From Mimachlamys varia (lineage: Eukaryota; Mollusca; Bivalvia; Pectinida; Pectinidae), in assembly GCA_947623455.1 (NCBI GenBank), contig OX392545.1, positions 22,852,001 to 22,916,000 of the forward strand: 64,000 bases of DNA. Direction: 5' to 3'. Within the stretch, counting starts at the first letter, position 1. Each line of letters begins with the position of its first letter. Both the position numbers and the translations under genes were made by a program. The notes under the pieces were generated by a model. The model saw nothing but the letters and a program-made list of their open reading frames with translations, was not told the DNA's origin and searched no databases. Below, piece after piece: positions 33,694 to 46,319 of this stretch.

Positions 33694-36600
33694 GACTCAG
33701 GCTAATTATTTTCTGATCAGATCGTCAGTAAAAGTGTTTATAAATATTACGACAGGTTGGAGAAAGATCACTGCTTTGTAATATTTTTATTGTGTTGTAC
33801 CGACTTACTGCACTTGTTTATTTCAGTTGCTCATCTTCCTTGGAGGACTTCCTGCCACCGTTTGGCCTATGATGAATGATCATATCTATGCCAGGGTAAT
33901 TGCAACGCTTCCAAAATAATTTTAATTATCTAGGTCCCAACACAGGCAATGCCATTGAACTAAAGTACAACTATCTCTACTCAAAGCTAAAAGGTGGCCA
34001 TAACCCTATGGTCTGTAGATTGTATTTCTGCCACACAATAAGCAACAAAACAATTATGATAATTCAAACACTTTTTATTGACAAAAGTACACATCAGGAG
34101 CAATGAAGAATTTATTTGAACAAACATTGAAAACAGTATATTTCGTAGGGAGATATCAGTATCACAATATTAATGTAAAATTGTTTGCAAGTAAATTTAA
34201 ATTTAACCAGATCAACAGTTCTATTATATAATGACATGTATTATTATATCTCGGTTTTACACTTTCTTATTGGCTAAAACTTCCATGGTCACGTGCAATA
34301 TTTTGTGATATTGACTTGATGTTTCTACTTTTAGAAACAGAGAATCAATATTGCGTTTAATGTGATGTGACAGTACTCCTCTGTAAATTTCATGCTTTAT
34401 CAATTAGGATAGATATAATTCAATTAAGTCTTTTGCAAACAAGTTTTACATCTAATATAAAAATGAAGGACCTTTGATGAGATCAATATGGTGTTATATC
34501 GACTCGGTAGAATCTAAAATATTGCAAAATATATGATTCTTCATTACCTATTTTTTCATAAAAATTTTGACAATAAATGGATGTTACAACCTAGGGTCAC
34601 AGACCTTCCAAATAATTTTAAGACATGAAACTGGTTGTATACTATGAGTCATACAACTCATTGAGTGGAGTAGGAGTTGAGACCTGGTATTGTAAGTTGT
34701 ACTAATTTCAATTTTCAAAGTTGAAAATATTACTGATTGGACATTTCACAGTATTAAATAATCAAAAAAAGCATTCTGAAATATTTAGTGTTTGTCGAGC
34801 ATTGATCATCTGAGGACTGATCTACCTTTGTTGAACCAACTACCCAACATCAGTACCCCTGTTCTTGAGAGGAATACTTCTGAACGTGTTATCTTGGAAA
34901 GAAATTAATTCACACCATTCAAAGTTTGTTTTCAGCTGCAAGTTTAGATTAATACAATGAAATTGTTAATTGGAAAAATTACTTGTTGCAATTGCTGACA
35001 ATGACATATAAGACATTGAAAATAATTAACAGTATACACATGCATGAACTGTTTTTCAGTTAATTTGATTTGTCATACATTTTATACTTTGCATACTATA
35101 TAAATTCATGTATTGCTGCAATAAAACACATAGAGTTCATATCAAGTCAGAAATATAATGAAGTCCTACATACTCCAGCTTTGTCTTATGTGGTGTTTCA
35201 TTATGCAATACAAGGGAGATAATTATGATCACAAAACAAGCTATTTGGAGGCAAATCGTTCATTATGTTTGAATTGAGAAATGAAAGTGTGTTGTGTTTA
35301 ACATTACACTTTATATACATTGTATCAATTAATTCAAATCTGCCATGGATTGATCTTCATTCAATGTAAGTTGGTAACTGTCACTGATGGTGGAAATCAG
35401 TCTTATTTGGCAGGAAGCATGCTAAGGTGCCCAGGATACAAAATTGTACTCGTGGTGGGGCTCACCCCCTAGGGGGCTGAGGGGCGGGGCCAAAAAGGGT
35501 TATTTAGCTATATTGGTTTAGTTGACTTCTTCTCCATAACCACTGATTGGTAATCAACCTTATTTGGCAGGAAGCATCCTTTAGGCTTAGGTGCCCAGGA
35601 TTCAAAATTGTACTAATGGTGGGACTGACCCCCTAGGGGGCTGAGGGGCGGGGCCAAAAAGGGTTATTAAGCTATATTGGTTTAATCGACTTCCTATCCA
35701 TAACCATTGATTGGAAATCAGCCTTATTTGGCAAGAAGCATCCCTAGCTGCTCAGGATTCAAAATTGTACACATGGTGGGACTAACCCCCAAGGGAGCTG
35801 AGGGGCGGGGCCAAAAAGAATTATTTAGCTATATTGATATTAGCGACTTCTTCATAACCACTGATTAGAAATCAGCCTTATTTGGCAGAAAGTATCCCTA
35901 GGTGCTCAGGATTCAAAATTGTACGCATGGTGGGACTGACCCCCTTGGGGGCTGAGGGTGGGGGCCATAAAAAAAGTATTTAGCTATATTGATATTAGCA
36001 ACTTTTTCTTCATAACCACTGATTTGTAATGAACCTTATTTGGCAGGAAGCATGCTTAGGTGCCCAGGATTCAATATTGTACTCATGGCGGGACTGATCC
36101 CCTAGGGGGCTGAGGGGCGGGGCCAAAAAGGGTTATTTAGCTATATTGGTTTTCTCGACTTCTTCTCCATAACCACTGATTTGAATTCAACCTTATTTGG
36201 TAGGAATCGAACCATTCCTAGGTGCTCAGAATTCAAAATTGTACTAATGGTGGGAATGACCCCCTAAGGGGCTGAGAGGAGGGGCCAAAAAGGGTTATTT
36301 AGCTATATTGGTTTAGTTGACTTCTTCTCCATAACCACTGATTGGTAATCAACCTTATTTGGCAGGAAGCATCCTTTAGGCTTAGGTGCCCAGGATTCAA
36401 AATTGTACTAATGGTGGGACTGACCCCCTAGGGGGCTGAGGGGCGGGGCCAAAAAGGGTTATTAAGCTATATTGGTTTAATCGACTTCTTCTCCATAACC
36501 ATTGATTGGAAATCAGCCTTATTTGGCAAGAAGCATCCCTAGCTGCTCAGGATTCAAAATTGTACTCATGGTGGGACTGACCCCCAAGGGAGCTGAGGGG

Positions 36601-37977
36601 CGGGGCCAAAAAGAATTATTTAGCTATATTGATATTAGCGACTTCTTCTTCATAACCACTGATTAGAAATCAGCCTTATTTGGCAGAAAGTATCCCTAGG
36701 TGCTCAGGATTCAAAATTGTACGCATGGTGGGACTGACCCCCTTGGGGGCTGAGGGTGGGGGCCATAAAAAAGTATTTAGCTATATTGATATTAGCAACT
36801 TTTTCTTCATAACCACTGATTTGTAATGAACCTTATTTGGCAGGAAGCATGCTTAGGTGCCCAGGATTCAAAATTGTACTCATGGCGGGACTGATCCCCT
36901 AGGGGGCTGAGGGGCGGGGCCAAAAAGGGTTATTTAGCTATATTGGTTTTCTCGACTTCTTCTCCATAACCACTGATTTGAATTCAACCTTATTTGGTAG
37001 GAATCGAACCATTCCTAGGTGCTCAGAATTCAAAATTGTACTAATGGTGGGAATGACCCCTAGGGGGCTGAGAGGAGGGGCCAAAAAGGGTTATTTAGCT
37101 ATATTGGTTTAATTGACTTCTTCTCCATAACCATTGATTAGAAATCAGCCTTATTTGGCAGGAAGCATCCCTAGCTGCTCAACATTCAAAATTGTACTAA
37201 TGGTGGGACTGACCCCCTAGGGGGCTGAGGGCGAGCCAAAAAGAAAATATTTTATCATGATTACTTTGATACCAATGTATCCAGGTGAGCGATACAGGCC
37301 CTCTAGGCTTCTTGTTGAATACATATCATATAGAAAAAAATATTTAAATGTATATATATTACAATACAGTCATTGTACAAATTTTGAAGGTTTATAATTA
37401 CAACGACATAATTACATCAAGATAATCTGCTGATACTACCTAATTTATAAATCATGACCTGTAATTTTAAATGTAGGTCAGCTTAGATCAAATCTACACA
37501 CAAAAAAAATTAACTTTATATTATATATACAAATATTGAAAGTATTCAAAGTATTGAACTACAATATCAATTCCAACTGGACAAAAGGCAGATTCAATAA
37601 AGCACGCTAAATGCATCAAAATGGGAGTTTTACTTTTTCATAGATAGTTACCAGAACAAGTGCAGAGGCAAGATTGGTGGAGATCGCGAACCAGGACCGG
37701 TACCTACAAGACTTTGGACTGACCAGACGACGAGTGTTGGGAGATGGAAATTGTTTGTTTAGGGCCATTAGTTTAGTTCTTTTTTTAGTTTAGTTTAGTT
37801 TAGTTGTTTCAGGACTTTTTCCGTCCAGACAATACAGCAACAGATCCTCGCCAACATATGCTCCAGGAAATTGATAGATTGTCAAGGAATGGAGTGTATG
37901 CTGGTCAGGAGAGTGTTGTAGCATTGGCTCTTGCACTTGGGGTCAACATTTTTGTTACGTATGGTGGGACGATATAG
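32915..37977 (+). CDS. OTU-domain cysteine protease (deubiquitinase-like), truncated
   Basis: Exons 32915-32992 (ATG in CAAAATGG context, donor GTGATG), 33827-33895 (TTTCAG, donor GTAATT) and 37644-37775 (CATAG) all join in phase 0. They encode 93 residues ending QDFGLTRRRVLGDGNCLFRA. GDGNCLFRAIS is the OTU catalytic loop (Asp and nucleophile Cys, codon 37752-37754). A further in-frame block, 37813-37977, encodes RQHMLQEIDRLSRNGVYAGQ and ALALALGVNIFVTYGGTI, the next OTU segment, then TAG. A 37-bp (TTTAG)n-rich piece separates the last two blocks; it is too short for a normal intron and contains a stop, and about 20 expected residues are missing there. The C-terminal catalytic His is absent because the GAT array begins 10 bp on. 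OTU proteins cleave ubiquitin chains. This copy looks damaged or rebuilt. Confidence 0.65.
33896..35384 (+). other. First part of OTU intron 2
   Basis: AT-rich, with no exon or clear repeat recognised before the satellite at 35385. Confidence 0.4.
35385..37314. repeat. 159-bp satellite array with a 795-bp higher-order repeat
   Basis: About 12 units, each with CTTATTTGGCAGGAAGCAT, CAGGATTCAAAATTGTACT, GACCCCCTAGGGGGCTGAGG, GGGGCCAAAAAGGGTTATTT and TTCTCCATAACCACTGATT. The GGGGCTGAG landmark recurs at 35477, 35640, 35797, 35952, 36108, 36272, 36435, 36592, 36747, 36907, 37067 and 37223. Variant units recur every fifth position (GTTGACTTC at 35521 and 36315). It ends with CCAGGTGAGCGATACAGGCC, the molluscan repeat end. 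It lies inside OTU intron 2. Confidence 0.9.
37315..37643 (+). other. End of OTU intron 2
   Basis: AT-rich. Contains AACTGGACAAAAGGCAGATTCAATAA-like sequence (37575), which resembles the segment after the hairpin at 54809-54847. Poly-pyrimidine and CATAG form the acceptor of OTU exon 3. Confidence 0.4.
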
Positions 37978-37987
37978 CATACATGTG

Positions 37988-38510
37988 GTGGTGGATGATG
38001 ATGATGATGATGATATGGTAGATGATGATGATGATGTGGTGGATGATGACGATGATGTGGTGGATGCTGATGTGGTGGATGATGATGTGGTGGATGATGA
38101 TGATGTGTTGGATGATGATGTGGATGATGATGATGATGGAGATGATGAGGATGTGAATTATTAGGATGAGGATGTTTTTGATGAGGATGAAGTGGATAAG
38201 TATGAGGGTGAAGAAGAAAAATGATGTTGAGAATGAATATGATGTGGATGAGGAGTAAGTGTATGATGTGGATGAGAAATAACAGAATGGTGATAATGAG
38301 GATGATGTTGTGTATGTATGATGAGGATGAAGTGGATTAGTATGAGGGTGAAGAAGAAAGACGATGTTGGGAATGAAGATGAAGATGAGAAGAAATTGTA
38401 TGATGTGGTGGATAATGATGATGATGATGTGGTGGTGGAGGATGATGATGATGTGGTGGAGGATGATGATGATGATGTGGTGGATGATGATGATGATGAT
38501 GATGATGTGG

Positions 38511-38570
<60 letters not shown>

Positions 38571-39401
38571 TGGTGGATGATGATGTGGTGGATGATGATG
38601 ATGTGGTGGATGATGATTAAGTGGTGGTGGATGATGATGATGTGGTGGTGAATGATGATGATGATGTGGTGGTGGATGATGATGATGTGGTGGTGAATGA
38701 TGATGATGATGTGGTGGTGGATGATGATGATGATGTGGTGGTGAATGATGATGATGATGTGGTGGTGGATGATGATGATGATGATGTGGTGGATGATGAT
38801 GATGTGGTGGATGATGATGATGTGGTGGATGATGATTAAGTGGTGGTGGATGATGATGATGTGGTGGTGAATGATGATGATGATGTGGTGGTGGATGATG
38901 ATGATGATGTGGTAGATGGTGATTAAGTGGTGGTGGATGATGATGATAATGTGGTGGATGATGATGATGATGATGATGATGTGGTGGATGATGATGATGA
39001 TGATGATGATGTGGTGGATGATGATGATGTGGTAGATGATGATTAAGTGGTGGATGATGATGATGATGTGGTGGAGGATGATGATGATGATGTGGTGGAT
39101 GATGATGATGATGATGATGTGGTGGATGATGATGATGATGATGATGTGGTGAATGATGATGATGATGATGATGTGGTGGTGGATGATGATGTGGTGGATG
39201 ATGATGTGGTGGTGGTGGATGGTGATTATGATGATGATGTGGAGGATGATGATAATGTGGTGGAAGATGATGATGATGATGTGGTGGATGATGATGATGA
39301 TGTGGTGGATGATGATGATGATGATGATGTGGTGGATGATGATGAAGATGTGGTGGATGATGATGATGATGATGATGTGGTGGATGATGATGATGATGTG
39401 G

Positions 39402-39455
<54 letters not shown>

Positions 39456-39570
39456 TGGTTGATGATGATGATGATGTGGTGGATGATGATGATGATGATG
39501 ATGATGTGGTGGATGATACTGATGATGTGATGGTGGATGATGATTATGTGGTGGATGATGATGATGTGGG

Positions 39571-39618
<48 letters not shown>

Positions 39619-39700
39619 TGGATGATGATGATGTGGTGGATGATGATGGTGGATGATGGTGTGGTGGATGATGATGTGGAGGATGATGGTGATGAGGTGG

Positions 39701-39736
<36 letters not shown>

Positions 39737-39784
39737 TGGTAGATGATAATGATGATGTGGTGGATGATGACGATGATGTGGTGA

Positions 39785-39826
<42 letters not shown>

Positions 39827-40084
39827 TGGTAGATGATAATGATGATGTGGTGGATGATGACGATGATGTGGTGAATGATGATGATGATGATATGGTGGAT
39901 GATGTAGATGATGATGTGATGGATGATGATGATGTGGTGGATGATAACCATGATGTGGCGGATGATGATGATGATGATGATGATGTGGTAGATGATGATG
40001 ATGATGATGATGATATGGTGTGTGATGATGATGATGATGATGTGGTGGATGATAATGATGATGATGTGGATGATGACGATGATA

Positions 40085-40137
<53 letters not shown>

Positions 40138-40339
40138 ATGGTGGATGATGTAGATGATGATGTGATGGATGATGATGATGTGGTGGATAATGACGATGAT
40201 GTGGTGGATGATGATGATGATGTGGTAGATGATGATAATGTGGTGGCGGATGATGATATGGTGGTTGATGATGATTAAGTGGTGGTGGTGGTGGATGATG
40301 ATGTGGATGATGATGACGATGTGGATAATGATGATGTGG

Positions 40340-40393
<54 letters not shown>

Positions 40394-40742
40394 TGGATGA
40401 TGATGATGATGTGGTGGATAATGATGATGATGATAATGTGGTGGATGATGATGATGTGGTGGATGATAATGATGATGTGATGGTGGGTGATGATGATGAT
40501 TTGGTGGATGATGATGATGATGATGTGGTGGATGATGATGATGATGTGGTGGATGATGATGATGATGATGATGATGATGTGGTGGATGATGATGATGTTG
40601 TGGTGGATGATGATGATGATGATAATGATGTGGTTGATGATGATGATGATGATGATGATGTGGTGGATGATACTGATGATGTGATGGTGGATGATGATTA
40701 TGTGGTGGATGATGATTTAGTGGTGGATGATGATGATGTGGG

Positions 40743-40805
<63 letters not shown>

Positions 40806-40887
40806 TGGATGATGATGATGTGGTGGATGATGATGGTGGATGATGGTGTGGTGGATGATGATGTGGAGGATGATGATGATGAGGTGG

Positions 40888-40920
<33 letters not shown>

Positions 40921-40968
40921 TGGTAGATGATAATGATGATGTGGTGGATGATGACGATGATGTGGTGA

Positions 40969-41028
<60 letters not shown>

Positions 41029-41768
41029 TGGTAGATGATAATGATGATGTGGTGAATGATGACGATGATGTGGTGAATGATGATGATGATGATGATATGG
41101 TGGATGATGTAGATGATGATGATGATGTTGAGGATGATAACCATGATGTGGCGGATGATGATGATGATGATGTGGTAGATGATGATGATGATGATGTGGT
41201 TGATGATGATATGGTGTGTGATGATGATGATGATGATGTGGTGGATGATAATGATGATGATGTGGATGATGACGATGATGATGATGATAATGATGATGAT
41301 GATGATAATGATGATGATGATGATGATGATGATGATATGGTGGATGATGTAGATGATGATGTGATGGATGATGATGATGTGGTGGATAATGACGATGATG
41401 TGGTGGATGATGATGATGATGTGGTAGATGATGATAATGTGGTGGCGGATGATGATATGGTGGTTGATGATGATTAAGTGGTGGTGGTGGTGGATGATGA
41501 TGTGGATGATGATGACGATGTGGATAATGATGATGTGGTGGATGATGATGATGATGATGATGTGGATGATGATGATGATGTGGTGGATGATGATGATGAT
41601 GATAATGTGGTGGATGATGATGATGTGGTGGATGATAATGATGATGTGATGGTGGGTGATGATGATGATTTGGTGGATGATGATGATGATGATAATGTGG
41701 TGGATGATGATGTGGATGATGACGATGATATGGTTGATGATGTAGATGATGATGATGAGGATGTTTAG
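37988..41768. repeat. 3.8-kb GAT/GTG codon-like array with a 1.17-1.2 kb higher-order repeat
   Basis: Runs of GATGAT separated by GTGGTG, with rare AAT, GAA or ACT variants. In one plus frame this reads as Asp-rich stretches with Val pairs (open up to 243 codons), in another as Met/Trp, and on the minus strand as Ile/His. Large blocks repeat: GTGGGTGG at 39566 and 40738 (1172 bp), and ATGGTGGTTGATGATG followed by a (GTG)n run ending near 40279 and 41478 (1199 bp). Indels in multiples of 3 dominate, but many frame changes and stops also occur. Diverged GAT-rich DNA at 38160-38400 and 41769-42050 borders the core array on both sides. Confidence 0.95.
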
Positions 41769-42040
41769 GATGTGGATTTTTGGGATGAGGATGGTTTTGA
41801 TGAGTATGAAGTGGATTAGTATGAGATTGAAGAAGAAAGATTATGTTTAGAATGAAGATGATGAGGATGAGAAGTAACAGAATGGTGATAATGAATTATG
41901 AGGATGATATTGTGTATGATGAGGATGAAGTGGATTAGTATGAGGGTGAAGAAGAAAGATGATGTTGATAATGAAGATGAAGATGGGAAGGAATTGTATG
42001 ATGAGGATGAGAAATATCGGAATGGTGATAATGAGGAGGA
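41769..42040. repeat. Diverged GAT-rich border of the array
   Basis: GATGAGGATGAAGTGGATTA, GTATGAGGGTGAAGAAGAAA and TAACAGAATGGTGATAATGA blocks. Nearly the same block order occurs at about 38170-38400, so the array lies between direct copies of this module. Confidence 0.8.
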
Positions 42041-42359
42041 TGCTGGATATGTACAGTATAATCCGTTTTAAACTGTAAGTCAAGAGCAAAAATGTTTGAC
42101 TGTTTCCTAAGTGTCCCATTTGTAGAGTTAGGATATCAGTAAATGATAGTGCAAGACTGAACAGTAAGGCCGAATTAGACCTTATTTTTTATTAGACAGG
42201 TTAAGTTTTGACAAGTTATACTGTATAATAAATTTGGCTTTAATACTACATTGAGTATGCCACAATTAAAATTAAGTTCCACGTTTGTTGTATATGATTC
42301 ATAAGGTTTTATCATGTATGTTGTCTGTTGTTTATTTCATTCATTTAAAAAAAAACAAT

Positions 42360-44055
42360 AAAATATTTCAACTTTTTGACGAATTTTATTGTTTGTCTAT
42401 TATGGTCTGGGATGGTCATTCTGAAGAGTCCTAGAACTTGGTCCTGCAAAATACAAGCAACAGATTGTTTTTATTTCCAGGAGATACATACAATACATCG
42501 TACATGAAATCAAAATTTGTTGAAAATAATAGTTAAAAATGAAAACAAAACTCTCATGCATGAAAACTGTAATATAAAATTTAAAGTGGAGCGTTTCTTT
42601 TTGCAACGACGCAAGAAAGTTTTCATCCAGATTAAGATAATAAATGTGTCTCAAGTTCAAGTCACAGAAACAGGCAAATATGATAACAAAACTTTTTCTT
42701 ACTATTGTTCATGATCCCATAGTCATATAATGGCGGTCATAGTTCCTCGTGGTTCTGGTTGGGTCGTCATTCCCGTCTTCCTGGTGGTCCCGGTTCACGT
42801 CTTCCTGGTGGTGGTTGTGGTTCTCGTCTTTCTGGTGTTCGTCGTCCTTTTGTATGGATTTTGATTTTTGGTTCTGCAAAAAGATTTAAAATAAAATTTG
42901 AGAAGTGATTTAATTTTAGTTGCTAGATTATGAGAGTACAATCACCTATGCTCTCTACACCCCTGGAATTATCCTCAATACCCAGGGGTTATTAAACCTA
43001 TGCTCTCTTCACCCCTTGAATATGTCATTGCAAACCTGAAGGCACACTCAGGTCAAAACAAAAATGCCCAATCACTAGGCTGCATGCCTGTCTTTTGAAG
43101 ATTACAAAGGAGCCGTAACTGACTTCAAAGCCTGTCTACTTTTACCATTATGTGACCACAATTTTGTTGTTGATGTTCATCAAAGGGTTGAACCTGTCTT
43201 CTTGTCTCATCAACAAGGTGCCGCACACGGTGATTTCAGTTTTGTCATGACATATTCCAGGGGTGTAGAGAGCGAAGGTGATATTTGCAAGAAAACGGAA
43301 TAATCAAGAATTTAAGGGTGCACATTGTAATAATTAACAGTCCTCCTTTCTCCCAATAATTTACCTGAATACTAATTTCAATAAATATGCACATATTTGC
43401 TAAACTGTGAGTCTTAATATAATTGTAACATTCTTTAAACATAAATGAATTTATTTTAAATAAGACTGTCCTATTTGTTTTTACTTAATAGACATCTCTG
43501 TTCCCATAGGAACTTAACCCTCCAATTAAATTAAGTTATCATTAATTTCCTTTGTCTAAACCTATGTCGTCGCTATTCAGCCCACACTATGTTTATAAAA
43601 GGTTTCCTCTTGGACCCCATCTTACATTCAATTTGTACCCTCTCTATGCATGCAATAACAATTTCCAATATCATTTAAATATGTGCAGTGATTTGGTCAA
43701 CAGTCTCAAGAAATAGGCGTTACTCCACAAACAAGGGAAGTAGCTCTATTTTTTTTATAGTTATGTTGTGTACAAGTGAAAGTATCCTTCATACTGGTAT
43801 ATTTATTGGTTTTTTTTCTTGAAACTTGTTTTGTGAACAATAGTCGTAAGACAGACAACAGCATTCCAGTTTAATTTAATTTTGTTACACTAATCCCTTC
43901 ATAACTTTAAGCTTTACTTACTTTGGGGTCTTAGGATCCAGGCTCATCTTCACAATAGACACACTGCCCAGCAATGACGATATATATATACGAAGCCGCA
44001 AGAAGAATTACTCGTGCCCCAGCTAGCTTTGTCCCCTCTTTCACAAAGAATTTAA
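42360..44055 (-). other. Locus A: three-exon 3' gene end, paralogous to locus B
   Basis: Exon a1 ends at 43922 (CCCCAAA|GTAAGT). Exon a2 is 42873-42703 (TTTGCAG acceptor, GTAAGA donor). Exon a3 starts at 42443 (TTTGCAG) with AATAAA at 42390-42385. All these splice and poly(A) signals are kept in locus B, which argues for real transcripts. Exon a2 has one 54-codon open frame rich in QKDE and HH (EHQKDENHNHHQED). Locus B has a stop in the matching frame, so coding is doubtful; it may be a long non-coding RNA or 3' UTR. No domain is recognised. The 5' part is missing beyond the duplication edge. Confidence 0.5.
42941..43282. mobile_element. 342-bp TIR element inserted only in arm A
   Basis: The ends ATCACCTATGCTCTCTACAC and the complement ATCACCTTCGCTCTCTACAC run on as inverted repeats of about 32 bp (CCCCTGGAAT). 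Arm B lacks it at the matching place, so it inserted after the duplication. A third, internal end (CCTATGCTCTCTTCACCCC) at about 42998 suggests a nested partial copy. Confidence 0.8.
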
Positions 44056-46319
44056 TTCCAGCTGATGGTTGTTAGGCCTAGCACAATGGATATTAGATTA
44101 AAAAAAACGAAAGGGTTCGCAAACATATCTCTCCTTACAAATGATAGTTCGAACTATCGAATTTGTCATAAAATATCACAGTAAACAATCAAATTGTCGT
44201 TCCAAAAGAACGACGGCCTATTACGATATCTTTACCAAGCTGGAGCAAATAATGGCATGCAAATATGTCATATTCACTTACATCTCTAGGCCTAATTATC
44301 AAGTTCATATGCAAAACAGAGGAAACTACATGTATGTTGGCCGTGACCTAGCTATGTATGTATAGGACCACACTGAATTACGGGAATTTACATCTAAAGG
44401 TTTTGCACACCAGGGAAATAATATAAATAACTTATATTGTGTCAATTGCTATGTACCCTATACAGGTTTCGATAAAGTTTCATTAAAAAAAAATGTGAAC
44501 CTACAGTGTATAGTGACATGTGAAGCACAGAGAACGTACATTTGTATTTATAAAACCACGAGCTTTTGCTCGCCATAGAAATGTATTAAGCGTTATTTTC
44601 AATAAATCAAGTGTTTTGCCAATTCATATGTACATTATGCAAGTTCTGATAATTTCTCATTAAAAATTGTATACTCAGTACAATATTAAGTAAGAAAATC
44701 GATCAATTTTGTTCATTCGGTCAACGTTAGTGAAGATCAGGGGAAGTAACTCGTAAATAAAAATATCAAATCCAGAGGGCGGATTTACACTGTAAATTAA
44801 TTAAGAATTAATATTTCCGACCGACAAATTGGTCAAGTATTTTGGTTTACGCACATGTACAAGGTAATATATCATTGAAATTAATATCAGGGTCGTTGGC
44901 TATGGCGCGATTATATAATCAAAGTTTAACACAGCAAAGTACGTACATACATGCGAGAGGTCGACCAAGAGCAGAGACGTAATAATTGATTTCTTTGTTA
45001 CAAATCCCATATAAATTATTGAAGTCATCATAATTATTAACAATAGCATGGGAAAATCATTTCCTGTTAGGTTTAGGCTTTCAGATAGTTTAGATATCAT
45101 ATGCGATTGGTAGCAATTCTTTTCAGTAGCGGGAGGGGAAAATGACACAGGTCTAAGGTCACAGAATAGTGGCAGCAATAGACGCAAAAACTAGTAGTTT
45201 TAGCGCTAAAAATGAACCAATGAATTTAAAGGCCTTTTTTCGAAATATAATAAAAATAAAATTCTACGCTACGCACACGTAAAAATATAAAAAAAAAATC
45301 TGCCATACAAGTGAAATATATTTGATATTGAACGGCAAACCATTGAATATCCTTTATATTATATTTCACTGGCAAAAATGTAATAAATGTGTATATTTTT
45401 CCTAATTATTAGTTTTTATGTTCGTATTTAGCAACAGGGGTTTTTCATTGTGACATTCAGGAATGTGTATTGGACTGGAAGAGTGGACTTTAAAGTTTCA
45501 TGTTAATTCGCGATGTTACGAATTAAATCTGAAACACTGCTGTTCACGTATCTCGCATGCTATTAAATTATCGAAAAAGCATTTGGTTTATGTTTTCATT
45601 GAGAATAGATGTACGGACGAGGAACGAAAGAAAACATAATACCTTTTATCCTATTTTTGTTGAATACCAATTGCTTCCATAAAATTGCTTTTTCTTTTTA
45701 CCACGAAATGAAATTAATTTGAATTAGAGACGAACAGATTTGGAACCCCACATTCGGAATTTCTTGATTCACCTCTGTTTAACGGCCAATATCACAAACT
45801 TTTGTTTTTTGTAGACTAGTACCATTCGATTCTTTTTTATTAAGAGTCCGATATATGTAGTATTTAATAAAATTTTGAATTTAGCCACGTTCTGGTCAAA
45901 CTGTGTATTCCTGGTTTATATATCTGGTATACACATAATTAGATTATAGGTTTAAATCACATGAGTTTGATTAAAAATTACAATCTGCCTTTTGTTGAAA
46001 TTCAATATATATTACACTGTCTGATGATTGTCTTGCACATAATTTGTCAGAAATATTGCCATGAACAGTTTTTTGCAACCGACAGAATCACACCTTTGTT
46101 GGGGTTCATATGGGGGACATGGCTAGAAAGTCTGTTAAACAAAACGTTGCATGTGTGAAAACCAGGATAGTAAAAGGTTGATTTTATTTTCAAGAAAAGA
46201 CATATATTTTGGTGTTTCTTCACTAAGTAATTTTCCTACAATTTTTATCAGAATAGCTGCCTGTTTATAACCGACCCCTCAAATACCCTCGTCCCCCGGC
46301 GTCAATGGAAAACTGAGTA
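44056..46319. other. Non-coding stretch between locus A and the 46-kb promoter
   Basis: No gene is recognised. TAGGCCTA occurs at 44073 and 44287. The 95-codon minus frame at 44900-45187 has no domain. Confidence 0.35.

Larger units (their letters stand above)
42041..44055 (-). repeat. Arm A of a large inverted duplication
   Basis: Reverse-complemented, this segment aligns along its length with 61185-63125. Shared landmarks in transcript order: TTTGTGAAAGAGGGGAC, AAGACCCCAAAGTAAGTAAA, GAATGTTACAATTATATTAA, TTTTTGCAGAACCAAAA, GTAAGAAAAAG, TATTTTGCAGGACCAAG, TCAGAATGACC, AATAAAATTC. Divergence is substantial, with many indels and one MITE gained in this arm. Homology stops abruptly near 44055. 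Confidence 0.9.

Noticed and set aside
32364..33699. 8-bp target duplication (TAGACTTA / TAGACTCA) around the GATATC element
   Set aside because: The two octamers are not at equal distance from the TIR ends (2-bp offset), so I do not use them as proof of hAT-type insertion.
37931..41768. Long Asp/Val-rich, Met/Trp-rich and Ile/His-rich open frames (up to 243 codons)
   Set aside because: They are translations of the GAT/GTG trinucleotide array, which lacks stops in several frames on both strands. Length alone is not evidence of coding here.
42517..42714. 65-codon plus-strand frame at locus A as an independent gene
   Set aside because: It lies in the intron of the conserved exon set on the other strand, and no promoter or splice signal supports it. 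Retained only as a low-interest finding for a substitution test.
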